A DNA stretch of 64,000 nt from Lachnospiraceae bacterium (GTDB lineage Bacteria > Bacillota > Clostridia > Lachnospirales > Lachnospiraceae): assembly GCA_029067205.1 (NCBI GenBank), contig JAIEEY010000080.1, positions 1-64,000 of the forward strand, written 5' to 3'. Shown here piece after piece: positions 42,578 to 51,251 of the stretch; position 1 is the stretch's first letter, and each line of letters opens with the position of its first letter. The notes below the pieces were generated by a model. It saw only the letters and a list, made by a program, of their open reading frames with translations, did no database searches and had not been told where the DNA came from. Position numbers and translations under genes: made by a program.

Positions 42578-44168
42578 CTAAATAACTCCCTTCCCTTCTG
42601 TCCATAAATGGCAGCAGCACATAAAATGGAAACGCCATCGCAATCACGAATCCATAGCGGAATGCAAATGCAATCGGAGTTGCCACCAAAAGACTTACAA
42701 ATAGCAGCCACAGCGGCACTGTAATAACTACATACTGATACAATTTTCTATATAAAAGCCATAATGTAACAGCAAACAGCAGCCAATACGCTGTCCCCAT
42801 ACTTAAATATCCGTATGTAAAACGATTACAGTAATAGACAACAATCAGCTGTCTAAGCGATTCGGGAAGAGGACTATTCTGGTACAAACCAAGCGTATTT
42901 TCCCATATTTTCTTACTGTAATACTGCTCTTTATTTCTCGTCTCAATTCCCCATATGCCATAAGTACCTAAAAGATATGCCTCTGCACAAACTCTAGGAT
43001 TTTTCAGTAAAAGCTGTCCCCATATCCTTATAAACTGCCCCTTCGTCTGGTTGAGATACTCTCTGTCAAACTGTTCATTCCATTTCAGGGTATCGCTGCA
43101 CCCAGGCGAGTAATTTTGCCATTCTTCTTCTGGAAGAAGCCTATACAAATACTGTGCTTCATCCTCCTCCAACGGTTTGCCTTTCACAACTACCGCTGCT
43201 GTCTGTTGCAGGGGAATCCCCACACGTTCCTGAAACAATGGTTCATTTCCTGCAGGAGTTATCAGACTACGAACCAAAAGCCATAACACAACAACTCCGC
43301 CAAACAGAATCAATATCTGTTTGATGTGCTTTTTATAAAATAGACAAAGCGTTAGAGACAGCCCCAATACAATCATTATCCCATTATTCCGAAAACTGAT
43401 TATGCCAAATAGCCATAATGACATTTGTAGCAGATCAGATTTCGAATCCAGCAATGTTCCGTTTCCAGAAGCCAACTTAAACAGCAATAATAACAGTGCA
43501 AACAGGCAGAACGAAAAAGGCGTATCCTTAATGGCGGACACCGCATAAGTTGGAAATAGCGGCGCTATTCCAAAATAAACTGTCAACGTGCAGCACAACC
43601 ACCTCGCCGCTCCTCTCTGCCGCAGCATCGTAACTGCTTTTGCAAGTACAAAGGCCATTCCTGTCATCTGAACCAGCGATAGAAGTGCTAGTCCTAAATT
43701 GGGATTATGCAGAAAGCACCCAGCACGATAGAATGCATACAGGTACATATTGTATAAAATCGGGTGTTGATTGCTTAATTTCAGGGGATCTTCAATAATA
43801 TATATTGTGTCATTCATTGCCGTTCCCGGATAGAACGCAAGAAAAAACACAAACCACATTACAAAAATACAGGCATAAGTCTTTCTAAAAAATCCTTTTG
43901 TATTTCCATTATTTGTCAATATATATTTTGCAGAGAGCGCTCTTAATTTCGGGACTGCTTTCTCTATAAAACATTTCAGCAAAATATAGGTTACTGCATT
44001 GAGCACTGCAAACAGCAAAATATCCCACCAACATAAACGCCGCATGTATACTTCCTGCCAGCTGTCCCTAACTTCTCTCGAACCTTGTATCTTACAGACA
44101 AGAAAAATATTGGTTGATGAATAAATGCTAAACAGCACTAAAAATATTGTTCTTCTCTTTTCTTCCAT
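42570..44168 (-). CDS. DUF6020-like polytopic membrane protein
   Basis: About 532 residues, some 10-12 membrane segments. It has the DUF6020-type features: FYPGTAMNDTIYI, the SNQHPILYNMYLYAF block and the conserved soluble stretch GIPLQQTAAVV. This family sits in surface-polysaccharide loci and may be GT-C-like transferases; this is not proven. The start ATG at 44168 has GGGGAG very close. A preceding short frame (44128-44370) overlaps and may be its displaced N-terminus. A decayed paralogue lies at 51252-53018. Confidence 0.8.
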   Translation of the reverse strand: MEEKRRTIFLVLFSIYSSTNIFLVCKIQGSREVRDSWQEVYMRRLCWWDILLFAVLNAVTYILLKCFIEKAVPKLRALSAKYILTNNGNTKGFFRKTYACIFVMWFVFFLAFYPGTAMNDTIYIIEDPLKLSNQHPILYNMYLYAFYRAGCFLHNPNLGLALLSLVQMTGMAFVLAKAVTMLRQRGAARWLCCTLTVYFGIAPLFPTYAVSAIKDTPFSFCLFALLLLLFKLASGNGTLLDSKSDLLQMSLWLFGIISFRNNGIMIVLGLSLTLCLFYKKHIKQILILFGGVVVLWLLVRSLITPAGNEPLFQERVGIPLQQTAAVVVKGKPLEEDEAQYLYRLLPEEEWQNYSPGCSDTLKWNEQFDREYLNQTKGQFIRIWGQLLLKNPRVCAEAYLLGTYGIWGIETRNKEQYYSKKIWENTLGLYQNSPLPESLRQLIVVYYCNRFTYGYLSMGTAYWLLFAVTLWLLYRKLYQYVVITVPLWLLFVSLLVATPIAFAFRYGFVIAMAFPFYVLLPFMDRREGSYLDG

Positions 44169-44370
44169 AATCTCCCCATAGTAATGAAACAGAGTACACA
44201 AGCAAAAAATCAATTGGCACAAAATTGCTGAAAAACATCGATTCCATGAACAAATAACTACTAAGCCCTAGCAGTAACACAAGCTTCCATGCTTCATTGT
44301 CTTTCCATGCCCTAACTGCCCTGTCAGTCACCGCTTTCAGTGAAGAATAAACCACTTCTTGCCCTTGCAT
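44128..44370 (-). CDS. Short membrane ORF, possibly displaced DUF6020 N-terminus
   Basis: An 80-residue frame with two hydrophobic segments (LVLLLGLSSYLF and PIDFLLVYSVSLLW). It overlaps the following DUF6020-like gene by 41 bases in another frame. The chain would join smoothly into that protein (GRKEK against MEEKRRTIFLVLF), which suggests one ancestral gene split by a frameshift. A separate small protein is also possible. The stretch 44371-44504 upstream is non-coding or decayed, with protein-like scraps such as DKKYRWTILNVFSLGKW. Confidence 0.5.
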   Translation of the reverse strand: MQGQEVVYSSLKAVTDRAVRAWKDNEAWKLVLLLGLSSYLFMESMFFSNFVPIDFLLVYSVSLLWGDYGRKEKNNIFSAV

Positions 44371-44504
44371 TGGTTATACTTTATGATATTGCCCTCAACT
44401 ACCTCCACACGCCCGCCAGCGATCTGTCCATTTCCCCAGTGAAAAAACATTTAATATAGTCCATCTGTATTTTTTATCAACAACGTTCTTTGCAGAGTCA
44501 TCCA

Positions 44505-45233
44505 TTAATTCCCCATAAATTTCAAATAGTGCTCTAGTACTGTATTCGTATCCCCTAATTCTCTCATTTCACCATCGTGGAGCCACATCACTTTATCGCA
44601 CATCTCCTTTAGCGTCCCTATGCTATGTGATACAATAATCACAGTCCGATTGTTGTCATTAATGAGCTGCTTCATTTTTTTAAGACTCTTTTTCCTGAAT
44701 TGTTCATCACCAACACTTAAAACCTCATCCACCAGCATAATGTCATTTTCCAGCATTGCCGTGATCGAGAAAGCAAGCTTGGAATGCATTCCACTAGAAT
44801 ATGTCCTGACAGGTCGGTCAATAAATTCGCTGATCTCCGCAAAATCAATAATTTCCTGTGATTTATCCTCAATCTCCTTCTCCGAAAATCCCAACAGCAT
44901 ACCAGATAAGATAATATTCTCTCTTCCAGTCAGATTCTCCTTAAACCCAACGCCAAGTGCCATAAGCGAAACCGAATGCCCTTTTAGATCAATAGATCCC
45001 TTGTTGGGGGAAAACACACCTGCAATGGAACGCAGCAGGGTTGATTTTCCGCTTCCATTTTTGCCGATGATACCAAGAATCCCCCCTTCTTCCACTGTAA
45101 ATGAAACATTCTTAACTGCTTCAAACACTTCATTACGTGCCTTCCTTTGAAAAAATGTTTTTCGCACGGATATGTTGTTTAATATTCTATAATGAATGCT
45201 GACATTCCTTACATCAATTGCAATATCTGCCAT
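44505..45233 (-). CDS. ABC exporter ATPase, Wzt/TagH-like
   Basis: A 242-residue ATPase of the ABC-2 polysaccharide export group. Walker A is GKNGSGKS (57-64), the signature is YSSGMHSKL and Walker B is IMLVDEVLSVGDE, followed by the switch His in IIVSHS. It lacks the extra C-terminal sugar-binding domain of long Wzt proteins. With the permease 21 bases upstream it forms a transporter that moves finished lipid-linked polysaccharide or teichoic-type chains across the membrane. AGGTGG precedes the start. Confidence 0.94.
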   Translation of the reverse strand: MADIAIDVRNVSIHYRILNNISVRKTFFQRKARNEVFEAVKNVSFTVEEGGILGIIGKNGSGKSTLLRSIAGVFSPNKGSIDLKGHSVSLMALGVGFKENLTGRENIILSGMLLGFSEKEIEDKSQEIIDFAEISEFIDRPVRTYSSGMHSKLAFSITAMLENDIMLVDEVLSVGDEQFRKKSLKKMKQLINDNNRTVIIVSHSIGTLKEMCDKVMWLHDGEMRELGDTNTVLEHYLKFMGN

Positions 45234-45254
45234 GTTTGTCCACCTCTCCGCTCC

Positions 45255-46352
45255 TTATATAATCTTTACATAGGCGTTTTCATTGCTGTATATCGTAAAT
45301 GCCCCAAGCGCTATCAGTATAACAGATATCCCACCCCACAAGACCAGTATTCCCACTAACGGCGCTGTCTCATACAGCATCACATCCCTCATGGCGGATA
45401 TGAGAAATGCCACAGGGTTCAATTTGGCAAGCAGATCGCCAAACGGTTCTGGAATGCGCTTCGCCAAATCATAAAATGTACCTGTAAAATACATCAGCAT
45501 GCTCAGCATAATCCCCGTAATATACCCCAAATCACTGACATACACACCATAATGCATCATGATTGTCCCTACCCCAAATGTAAATAGGAACAAGACAAGA
45601 ATTATTGGTACCACATACAATATACACCAAGTCACAGGAACTCTGAAAACCAACATCATCACAAGCACCACCCCAAATGATACCATCATCTTAAATCCAT
45701 TTACAAACATTTTGGACAATAGCAGTATGTACTTGGGCATATAGATCTTAGTCACAATTTCTTTGTTGGCTCTTACGGTATCTACACTTCCCGATATACT
45801 TCTTGAAAAAAATCCCCACATTGTGATTCCGATAAATATAAAAATAGGAAAATACTGCTCTGATGCATGAAATACAATTCCAAAAATCAGTGTATAGATC
45901 AGCATCATGCAAAACGGCTCAATCAGCCACCACAACCAGTCCAGATACGAGTTTGACACTTCCGAACGCAGATCGGCCTTCGCCGCGCGCACTGCATAGG
46001 GAAAATATTTTTTGATATCCTTGATAAATCGTATAGAGTATCTTTTCATACCTTCAAATGTAATCATTTCCTCCGCAAGAAGGCACACCGGGAAAGGTAT
46101 GAGAAATCCACACACGACACCAGCACTGATGTACTTGATCTTATAAGTTATTGTCATATCTACAAATTGAATTTTCTTTACACCACGCAGGTATGAAATG
46201 ACGAGAGATAATAAATTAATGATGACAAAATATACCACATAAAATATGACTTTTCTTTTTCCTGTCATCTCTCCATGTCGCAAGTAACTATGAATAACCA
46301 ACGCAAAAAGCGGTGGTATGCAAAACATTGCAGTTCCTATCAATATGTCCAT
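45255..46352 (-). CDS. ABC-2 polysaccharide export permease with N-terminal extension
   Basis: A 365-residue permease. The C-terminal 260 residues form the usual six-helix Wzm/TagG-type ABC-2 domain, starting about KADLRSEVSNSYLDWLWWLIEP and with the FLISAMRDVML block. In front lie about 110 extra residues with three membrane helices (near 3-22, 35-54 and 76-92), which are absent from standard family members. It is the first gene of the export operon, with a strong promoter. The extension may host a lipid-carrier contact; this is inference. Confidence 0.9.
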   Translation of the reverse strand: MDILIGTAMFCIPPLFALVIHSYLRHGEMTGKRKVIFYVVYFVIINLLSLVISYLRGVKKIQFVDMTITYKIKYISAGVVCGFLIPFPVCLLAEEMITFEGMKRYSIRFIKDIKKYFPYAVRAAKADLRSEVSNSYLDWLWWLIEPFCMMLIYTLIFGIVFHASEQYFPIFIFIGITMWGFFSRSISGSVDTVRANKEIVTKIYMPKYILLLSKMFVNGFKMMVSFGVVLVMMLVFRVPVTWCILYVVPIILVLFLFTFGVGTIMMHYGVYVSDLGYITGIMLSMLMYFTGTFYDLAKRIPEPFGDLLAKLNPVAFLISAMRDVMLYETAPLVGILVLWGGISVILIALGAFTIYSNENAYVKII

Positions 46353-46396
46353 AAATAACTCCCTTACTATTTTTCAAAAATCCATTTATCGCTTTT

Positions 46397-46425
46397 ATTA
46401 TACCACTTTTCAGTATAATCCCCAA
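46397..46425 (-). promoter_or_regulatory. Promoter of the polysaccharide export operon
   Basis: Minus-strand TTGGGG (46420-46425), 17-base spacer, TATAAT (46397-46402), then a leader of about 38 bases to the permease ATG with GGGAG near it. Confidence 0.65.
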
Positions 46426-46440
46426 ATCTCCTTTATCGGT

Positions 46441-46629
46441 ATGGTCAAAGTATATCATATCGAAAACACTCTTGCAATTCTTCTTGGTTTATTATACAAT
46501 ATAAGCGTACATTTATTTGGATTTGCACACAGAATCGGCACTACACTGCAAAACCTCAATCAAAAAGTAAAACGCAACACTTTAACAAAAGAGGAGACGG
46601 AACTAAAATATAGAGAGGTATCAGCATAG
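46441..46629 (+). CDS. Small hypothetical ORF
   Basis: A 62-residue frame with a hydrophobic stretch (TLAILLGLLYNISVHLFGF) and a charged end. No ribosome site is visible, and a longer frame from 46318 would cross the divergent promoter. It may be a decayed membrane protein end. Function unknown. Confidence 0.3.
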   Translation: MVKVYHIENTLAILLGLLYNISVHLFGFAHRIGTTLQNLNQKVKRNTLTKEETELKYREVSA

Positions 46630-46709
46630 TCAGTGAATGCTGCCCCATAGGAATACGCGAATACGATGCATATAACCACATACAATAACCATGAAAGGAA
46701 GTGTTATAT

Positions 46710-47258
46710 ATGGCACAAGCACAAGTCTACACTGAAGACGATTATTATAATCTTCCGGAAGATGTTCGGGCAGAACTGATTGATGGGCAGTTTTATAATA
46801 TCTCCGCACCAAGCCGGATGCATCAGACAATACTCATGGAGCTTTCCGGAACAATCCGGGAATACCTTAAGTCGAAAGGCGGTTCCTGCCGTGTCTACCC
46901 TGCTCCGTTCGCTGTCAAGCTGTTCAAAAAACAGGAAACCATAGTAGAGCCTGACATAAGCGTCATATGCGATAAAGACAAACTCACAGACCGGGGATGC
47001 ACGGGTGCCCCAGACTGGATTGTAGAAATTGTTTCTCCATCAAACCCTGGGCATGATTATATACACAAACTGAACCTATACGCTGATGCTGGCGTTAGGG
47101 AATACTGGATTGTGGATCCACGCACGGAAAGAATAATCGTTTATTATTTGGAGCAGTCTGATTTCCAGATGGAAACTTACACTTTTCAGGACAATATCAA
47201 AGTCAACATTTATGATAATCTATATATTGATTTCTCAGAACTGAATTTAAGTATCTGA
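46710..47258 (+). CDS. Uma2/DUF820 family PD-(D/E)XK-like protein
   Basis: A 182-residue protein of the Uma2 (DUF820) family, a restriction-endonuclease-like fold. Landmarks are AELIDGQFYNISAPSRMHQ at the start, VEPDISVICD and the PDWIVEIVSPSNPGHD / KLNLYADAGVREYWIVDP core with the Asp, Glu and Lys of the nuclease site. Members are abundant in mobile and variable regions, mostly of unknown role. The start at 46710 follows AAGGAAG. It is the only clear plus-strand gene in the 40-64 kb part. Confidence 0.88.
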   Translation: MAQAQVYTEDDYYNLPEDVRAELIDGQFYNISAPSRMHQTILMELSGTIREYLKSKGGSCRVYPAPFAVKLFKKQETIVEPDISVICDKDKLTDRGCTGAPDWIVEIVSPSNPGHDYIHKLNLYADAGVREYWIVDPRTERIIVYYLEQSDFQMETYTFQDNIKVNIYDNLYIDFSELNLSI

Positions 47259-47270
47259 CATATTTATTAA

Positions 47271-47390
47271 AAGTTTATACCGGCGTATCTTCCCTTGGCA
47301 CCATTGATTGAGGAATTTGCGAACCATATGGAACGTGGGGAGGATATTCATATGGGCATTTCCAAGGAACCAGTATACAGTGTTTTTTGA
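47271..47390 (+). pseudogene. C-terminal fragment of an unknown gene
   Basis: A 39-codon open stretch without a start reads about AYLPLAPLIEEFANHMERGE and then GISKEPVYSVF before its stop. It looks protein-like, but I do not recognise the family. It lies between Uma2 and the truncated LTA-synthase-like fragment, at a probable recombination scar. Confidence 0.3.
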
Positions 47391-47397
47391 AAATTCC

Positions 47398-47811
47398 TCA
47401 TGAAAGGGCCCATTTGGGTTTGTTCCTTCTTCCTTTCGATAAAAAATATAATATTACACATCCACATGTCGCTAATATTTTTACAGGAATTATGTCTATC
47501 TCCAAATCATAAGACTTTAACACATTCAGTGCCGTATTAAGATTTTTAAATTCAGTACTGGTAAAAGGCATTCCATGATATCGAATAACATAATAATTTA
47601 TTAATCCTATCATTGTCCATACTATCTCTGACACTACCATAGTAATCCACAAACGATTAAGCAAAAGATAAAGAACCAAATTAATGATCACTATCACGCA
47701 TATATTTAGAATATTACACGTCGCATTTATGAGATGTATTTCTTTTGTCAAATTACAGCTAATATCTAACTGATACCACTCTAAAACAGAAACCATTAAT
47801 ACATATACCAA
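47398..47811 (-). pseudogene. N-terminal fragment of an LTA-synthase/sulfatase-like membrane protein
   Basis: 137 codons with about three membrane segments. The segment GLINYYVIRYHGMPFTSTEF, then NLNTALNVLKSYDLEID, matches the region before the extracellular phosphatase domain of LTA-synthase-like phosphoglycerol transferases. The whole catalytic domain is missing. The frame ends with another helix and KWALS. It is a truncated gene or a small remnant membrane protein. Confidence 0.6.
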
Positions 47812-47829
47812 TTTCTTAATGGCGTTTTC

Positions 47830-48957
47830 CTAATTTTCGTTTTGCATTTTTTCCCTTTCTATTCCATAATATTGCATACAAATAACTGACATACATTTCT
47901 GATTAATCAAACCGACAATCCTATCTACAATCTTTCTAAATCTGAGTATTGACTCCAGCCACTCGCACACCATAGCTACGCCCAAAGAAATAAGCAACAA
48001 TATTGCGAAAGAGACAAAACAATTGCGATTATAAACAAACTCCCTCAAATATACCCACTGGATAAAAGAATGTGTCAGAAACATAAAATACGAATGCTTT
48101 CCCAAAAAGTAAAGGATATTTCCTGCAAGTGGCAGATTAATAATGTATCTCACAGAAAATATAAGTACCACCAAAGGGAAAAATGCCCAGCATAGCTCCC
48201 AGTACTTTCCATAGGGAAGATATGTATATAGTCTATATCCGATCCATAGACTTATAACTCCTGTCATAAATAAACCAAATTTCCCTTTTAAGTTAATACA
48301 AATATTTACAATGTTGTAATGGACTGCGATCATTCCTATCTGAAATGCGCACAAAAAACTATATGGATTTGTCCCGCCTAAAAAATCAAGTTTAAACAGT
48401 CGAAACATCACACCTGTAGCCGCAAAAATTATCCATAGATGCTTCTTGTGTCTGACTAAAAAAGGTGTCAAAACAATATAAATGACAGCCGCTCCCATAT
48501 ACCACCATGGCCCTATCATTGCCGGACTACCAAAAATACTTGCCAGACCACAAAAATCCAAAATAACATTCATACAGCCATCAAATATATTCGTTCCAAA
48601 GTACACTTTTATCGGCCTCTGATCAATCAGCATCGTAGCGAAAAATATTACGATATAAATAAACCACTAATCAGTCAGCAATTTTCTTACCCTACTTTTT
48701 ATCCAATCAAACTCTTCTTTATCCGTTCCTGAATAATCCAAGTATAAACCATATCCCGAAACAATCACATACAATGAAACACATATCTTGCATACCTTTG
48801 CCAGATTTACAATGTTATACTCTGGAAATGGGAAAAATGAAACATTTAACCCTGCCTCCCTAACCGTCTCCATATTCAAATAGAGATGATGCCAGAACAT
48901 CATCAATATCGCGATTCCCTTTACGGCTGTTGCCTGTCTTTTTGCGAACTGGCGCAT
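47830..48957 (-). pseudogene. Acyltransferase 3 gene with in-frame amber codon
   Basis: A membrane O-acyltransferase of the acyltransferase-3/OafA type that would acetylate surface sugars. The N-terminal part has KGIAILMMFWHHLY with the family His and VSGYGLYLDY. TAG at 48667-48669 interrupts the frame, which continues unchanged as WFIYIVIF to the end. Comparison with the helix suggests a Tyr codon changed to amber. About ten membrane segments follow. Restart at 48633 would give a headless protein without the active His. It overlaps no other gene. Confidence 0.85.
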
Positions 48958-48988
48958 ATTCTATGCCTCCTATAACATGTTTCATCAT

Positions 48989-50077
48989 TCAATATCTATT
49001 GCATATTTCCTTATATTCTTCATAGTCTCTCTGATTATAAAAATAATTTCTTTCGTACTTTTCAAGCTCGAAATACGGAAATATCTCCTCTGCCAAAGCC
49101 TTTCTTACAAGATTCCTTGTATCTTCGGAACTTACTGTATTATAATTAAATAAGCATTCTCTCAAAAGTATATTTATAAAACTCTTTTCAAAACATGAAT
49201 ATATATTTTTTTCTATTAATTGCTTTTTTAACTCTTTAAGCGCTTTAAAAAATTCTAATGGAGCAGTGTTTTTCTGCCCCTGTGTGCTTGCTTCATTATT
49301 GAAACGGTATGTCACAAGCGGTTCATTTCGAACACATGTCATTCGTTCCGCCAAAGCACATGCAGTTCTTACAAATAACACATCATTTGCATTTTTTATA
49401 TTCTGAAACCTTAATTGATTCCGCTTGATAAATTTCTGTTCAAATAATTTAGACCATGGACAGCCGGTTGTAATTTGAAATATTTTCTCGTTGATATCCA
49501 TTGCAGAAAAAACTTTTCCAGGTATCTCATTTTCACAGAGCACCCAGTCCATATGCTCTTTTTTCCCATTTGTCACATCCTCTCTATCCGCACCAAACAA
49601 ACATATTTGTGCCTTTTTATTTTTTGCATGATAGTATGCTAAATCACATAATTTAGGACTAAAGTAATCATCTGCATCTAAAAACAGTAAGTACTCCCCT
49701 TTTGCATACATCATCCCGTTATTCCTTGCGCTGCTCGCACCTTGATTCTCCTGGTTAATCACTTTAATCCTATTATCCCTTTGCTGATATTCCTTTAAAA
49801 TTTCCAAACTATTGTCTGTTGAACCATCATTTACACATATAATTTCAATGTTTTTCAGTGTCTGACAAAGCAGAGAATCCATGCATGCATTGATATACTT
49901 ACTGGCATTATATACTGGAATAATTACACTAACGCAGACTTTATTTCGCGAAATTATCATATTCACCCGATAGAATATATATGGTATTCCTTCCATTTTT
50001 TTGATCAGGAATTCCCCTAAATGATATATTCTTCTTGGTATATATGTTACTGATAACCCTAATTTGGCGTGTTTCAA
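48989..50077 (-). CDS. GT2 glycosyltransferase, second half of a split double transferase
   Basis: A complete GT2 domain (VSVIIPVYNASKYINACMDSL, VNDGSTDNS, LFLDADDYF) follows an N-terminal stretch (KLGLSVTYIPRRIYHLGEF) that is the linker tail of an upstream GT2. The frame's first codon, a TTG, lies in the end of an inserted 129-bp element and has no ribosome site. Removal of the insert and one 8-bp repeat joins this frame to the upstream gene, giving 690 residues, as in the 705-residue double GT2 at 54249-56366. It may use an internal ATG (49996 or 49960). Whether it is expressed is unclear. Confidence 0.8.
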   Translation of the reverse strand: MKHAKLGLSVTYIPRRIYHLGEFLIKKMEGIPYIFYRVNMIISRNKVCVSVIIPVYNASKYINACMDSLLCQTLKNIEIICVNDGSTDNSLEILKEYQQRDNRIKVINQENQGASSARNNGMMYAKGEYLLFLDADDYFSPKLCDLAYYHAKNKKAQICLFGADREDVTNGKKEHMDWVLCENEIPGKVFSAMDINEKIFQITTGCPWSKLFEQKFIKRNQLRFQNIKNANDVLFVRTACALAERMTCVRNEPLVTYRFNNEASTQGQKNTAPLEFFKALKELKKQLIEKNIYSCFEKSFINILLRECLFNYNTVSSEDTRNLVRKALAEEIFPYFELEKYERNYFYNQRDYEEYKEICNRY

Positions 50078-50194
50078 TTCTAGTTGACAAATGCATGTTT
50101 ACAAATTGCCATGGAAAGCTTTTAAATACGACAAAATAGGACGCATCTGTTTCTGTAATTTGTCAACTAATCATTGTGGATTTTGAAACACGCC
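50066..50194. mobile_element. 129-bp MITE with 8-bp target-site duplication
   Basis: Terminal inverted repeats GGCGTGTTTCAA (50066-50077) and TTGAAACACGCC (50183-50194) are perfect. Inner arms TAGTTGACAAA (50081-50091) and TTTGTCAACTA (50159-50169) extend the structure. CCTAATTT flanks it on both sides (50058-50065 and 50195-50202). No gene is inside. An 8-bp duplication fits several IS families, for example ISL3, IS6 and IS1595. A full-length partner is not in the window. Confidence 0.93.
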
Positions 50195-51198
50195 CCTAAT
50201 TTATATGATATACTATTTTTCAACCGCTCATTTTCTTCTTGAAGCACACGCTCTTCTTCCTGAACTCTTTTCTGTGTTTCATACACCCACAAAATAAAGC
50301 CTATAATATGTTGTACAGGATAGCCCTCTAAAACTTCAAAAATATCATAGTATCCAATCTTCTCATTCATTGCATTCATCGCCGTTGTCTGTAGACTTGA
50401 CAAAAACTGTTCTATAACAATCATTTCATGCTTACTAAACTGACGTTTTGCCAGCATATCAACAATTTCTGTTATACAAATATAATATCCATATGCACTT
50501 TTAATTGGCTGTTTTGTTGTCATAACAGATCCTTCTCGTACACGACGCATGTAATAAGCTTTTTTCTTATACATGACCCTATGAGAACAGGTAATCACCT
50601 GAAAAGAAAATAAATTATCTTCATGAATAATCCCATTGTAAAATATAATATTATTACATTTTAGTACATCACTCTTAATTAACTGTAGCCATGGGGATAC
50701 CTTAAAATCGTCATTAATCAACATCTGGTAAAATAATTCCATTCCATCATATGTATCAGGATAATCTTCTTTTCTTACATAATAGGATTCATATTCAATA
50801 TTATCATTTTTTACTTCTTCTGTCTCAAAAAAGGCAATCGCATCAAAATATATACAATCCAAATTGTTCTCCATAGCTTGCGAGTATAAATTCTCCAAAG
50901 TTTCGGGCATTATATAATCATCGCTGTCAAGAAAGTATATATACTCTCCCTTTGTTTCTTCTAAGCCAGCATTTCTAGCAGACGATGCACCTCCGTTCAT
51001 TTTATTAATAATGTTGATTCTTTTATCCTCTGATGCCATTGTCTCTACTATTTGCATAGAAATGTCCGAGCATCCATCATTTACACATATAATTTCTATC
51101 TCTTTAAGAGTCTGCTTTTGAACAGATTCAACACATTCTGCAATATATTTTTCTACATTATATATTGGTATTATCACAGAAACTTTCACTTCACCCAT
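50167..51198 (-). CDS. GT2 glycosyltransferase, first half of a split double transferase
   Basis: A GT2 domain with VSVIIPIYNVEKYIAECVESV, ICVNDGCSD and FLDSDDY. The C-terminal coiled stretch (QKRVQEEERVLQEENERLKN) leads to SISYKLG, where the inserted element replaces the normal tail with ACFKIHND and a stop. The transferase domain itself is complete, so this half could still work. It originally continued into the GT2 at 48989-50077 in the same frame. The ATG follows AGGAGAA. Confidence 0.88.
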   Translation of the reverse strand: MGEVKVSVIIPIYNVEKYIAECVESVQKQTLKEIEIICVNDGCSDISMQIVETMASEDKRINIINKMNGGASSARNAGLEETKGEYIYFLDSDDYIMPETLENLYSQAMENNLDCIYFDAIAFFETEEVKNDNIEYESYYVRKEDYPDTYDGMELFYQMLINDDFKVSPWLQLIKSDVLKCNNIIFYNGIIHEDNLFSFQVITCSHRVMYKKKAYYMRRVREGSVMTTKQPIKSAYGYYICITEIVDMLAKRQFSKHEMIVIEQFLSSLQTTAMNAMNEKIGYYDIFEVLEGYPVQHIIGFILWVYETQKRVQEEERVLQEENERLKNSISYKLGACFKIHND

Positions 51199-51251
51199 AC
51201 GAATTCTCCTTCATAAACTCCCCAGAAGACACATTCAAATTTTTGCATTTG

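Noticed and set aside
46318-46440. Longer start of the small plus-strand ORF at 46441
   Set aside because: This part covers the divergent export-operon promoter and leader and has no ribosome site.
48667-48669. TAG read as pyrrolysine or programmed readthrough
   Set aside because: No pyrrolysine genes or readthrough context are seen, and the family has Tyr or another aromatic residue at this place, so simple mutation is likelier.
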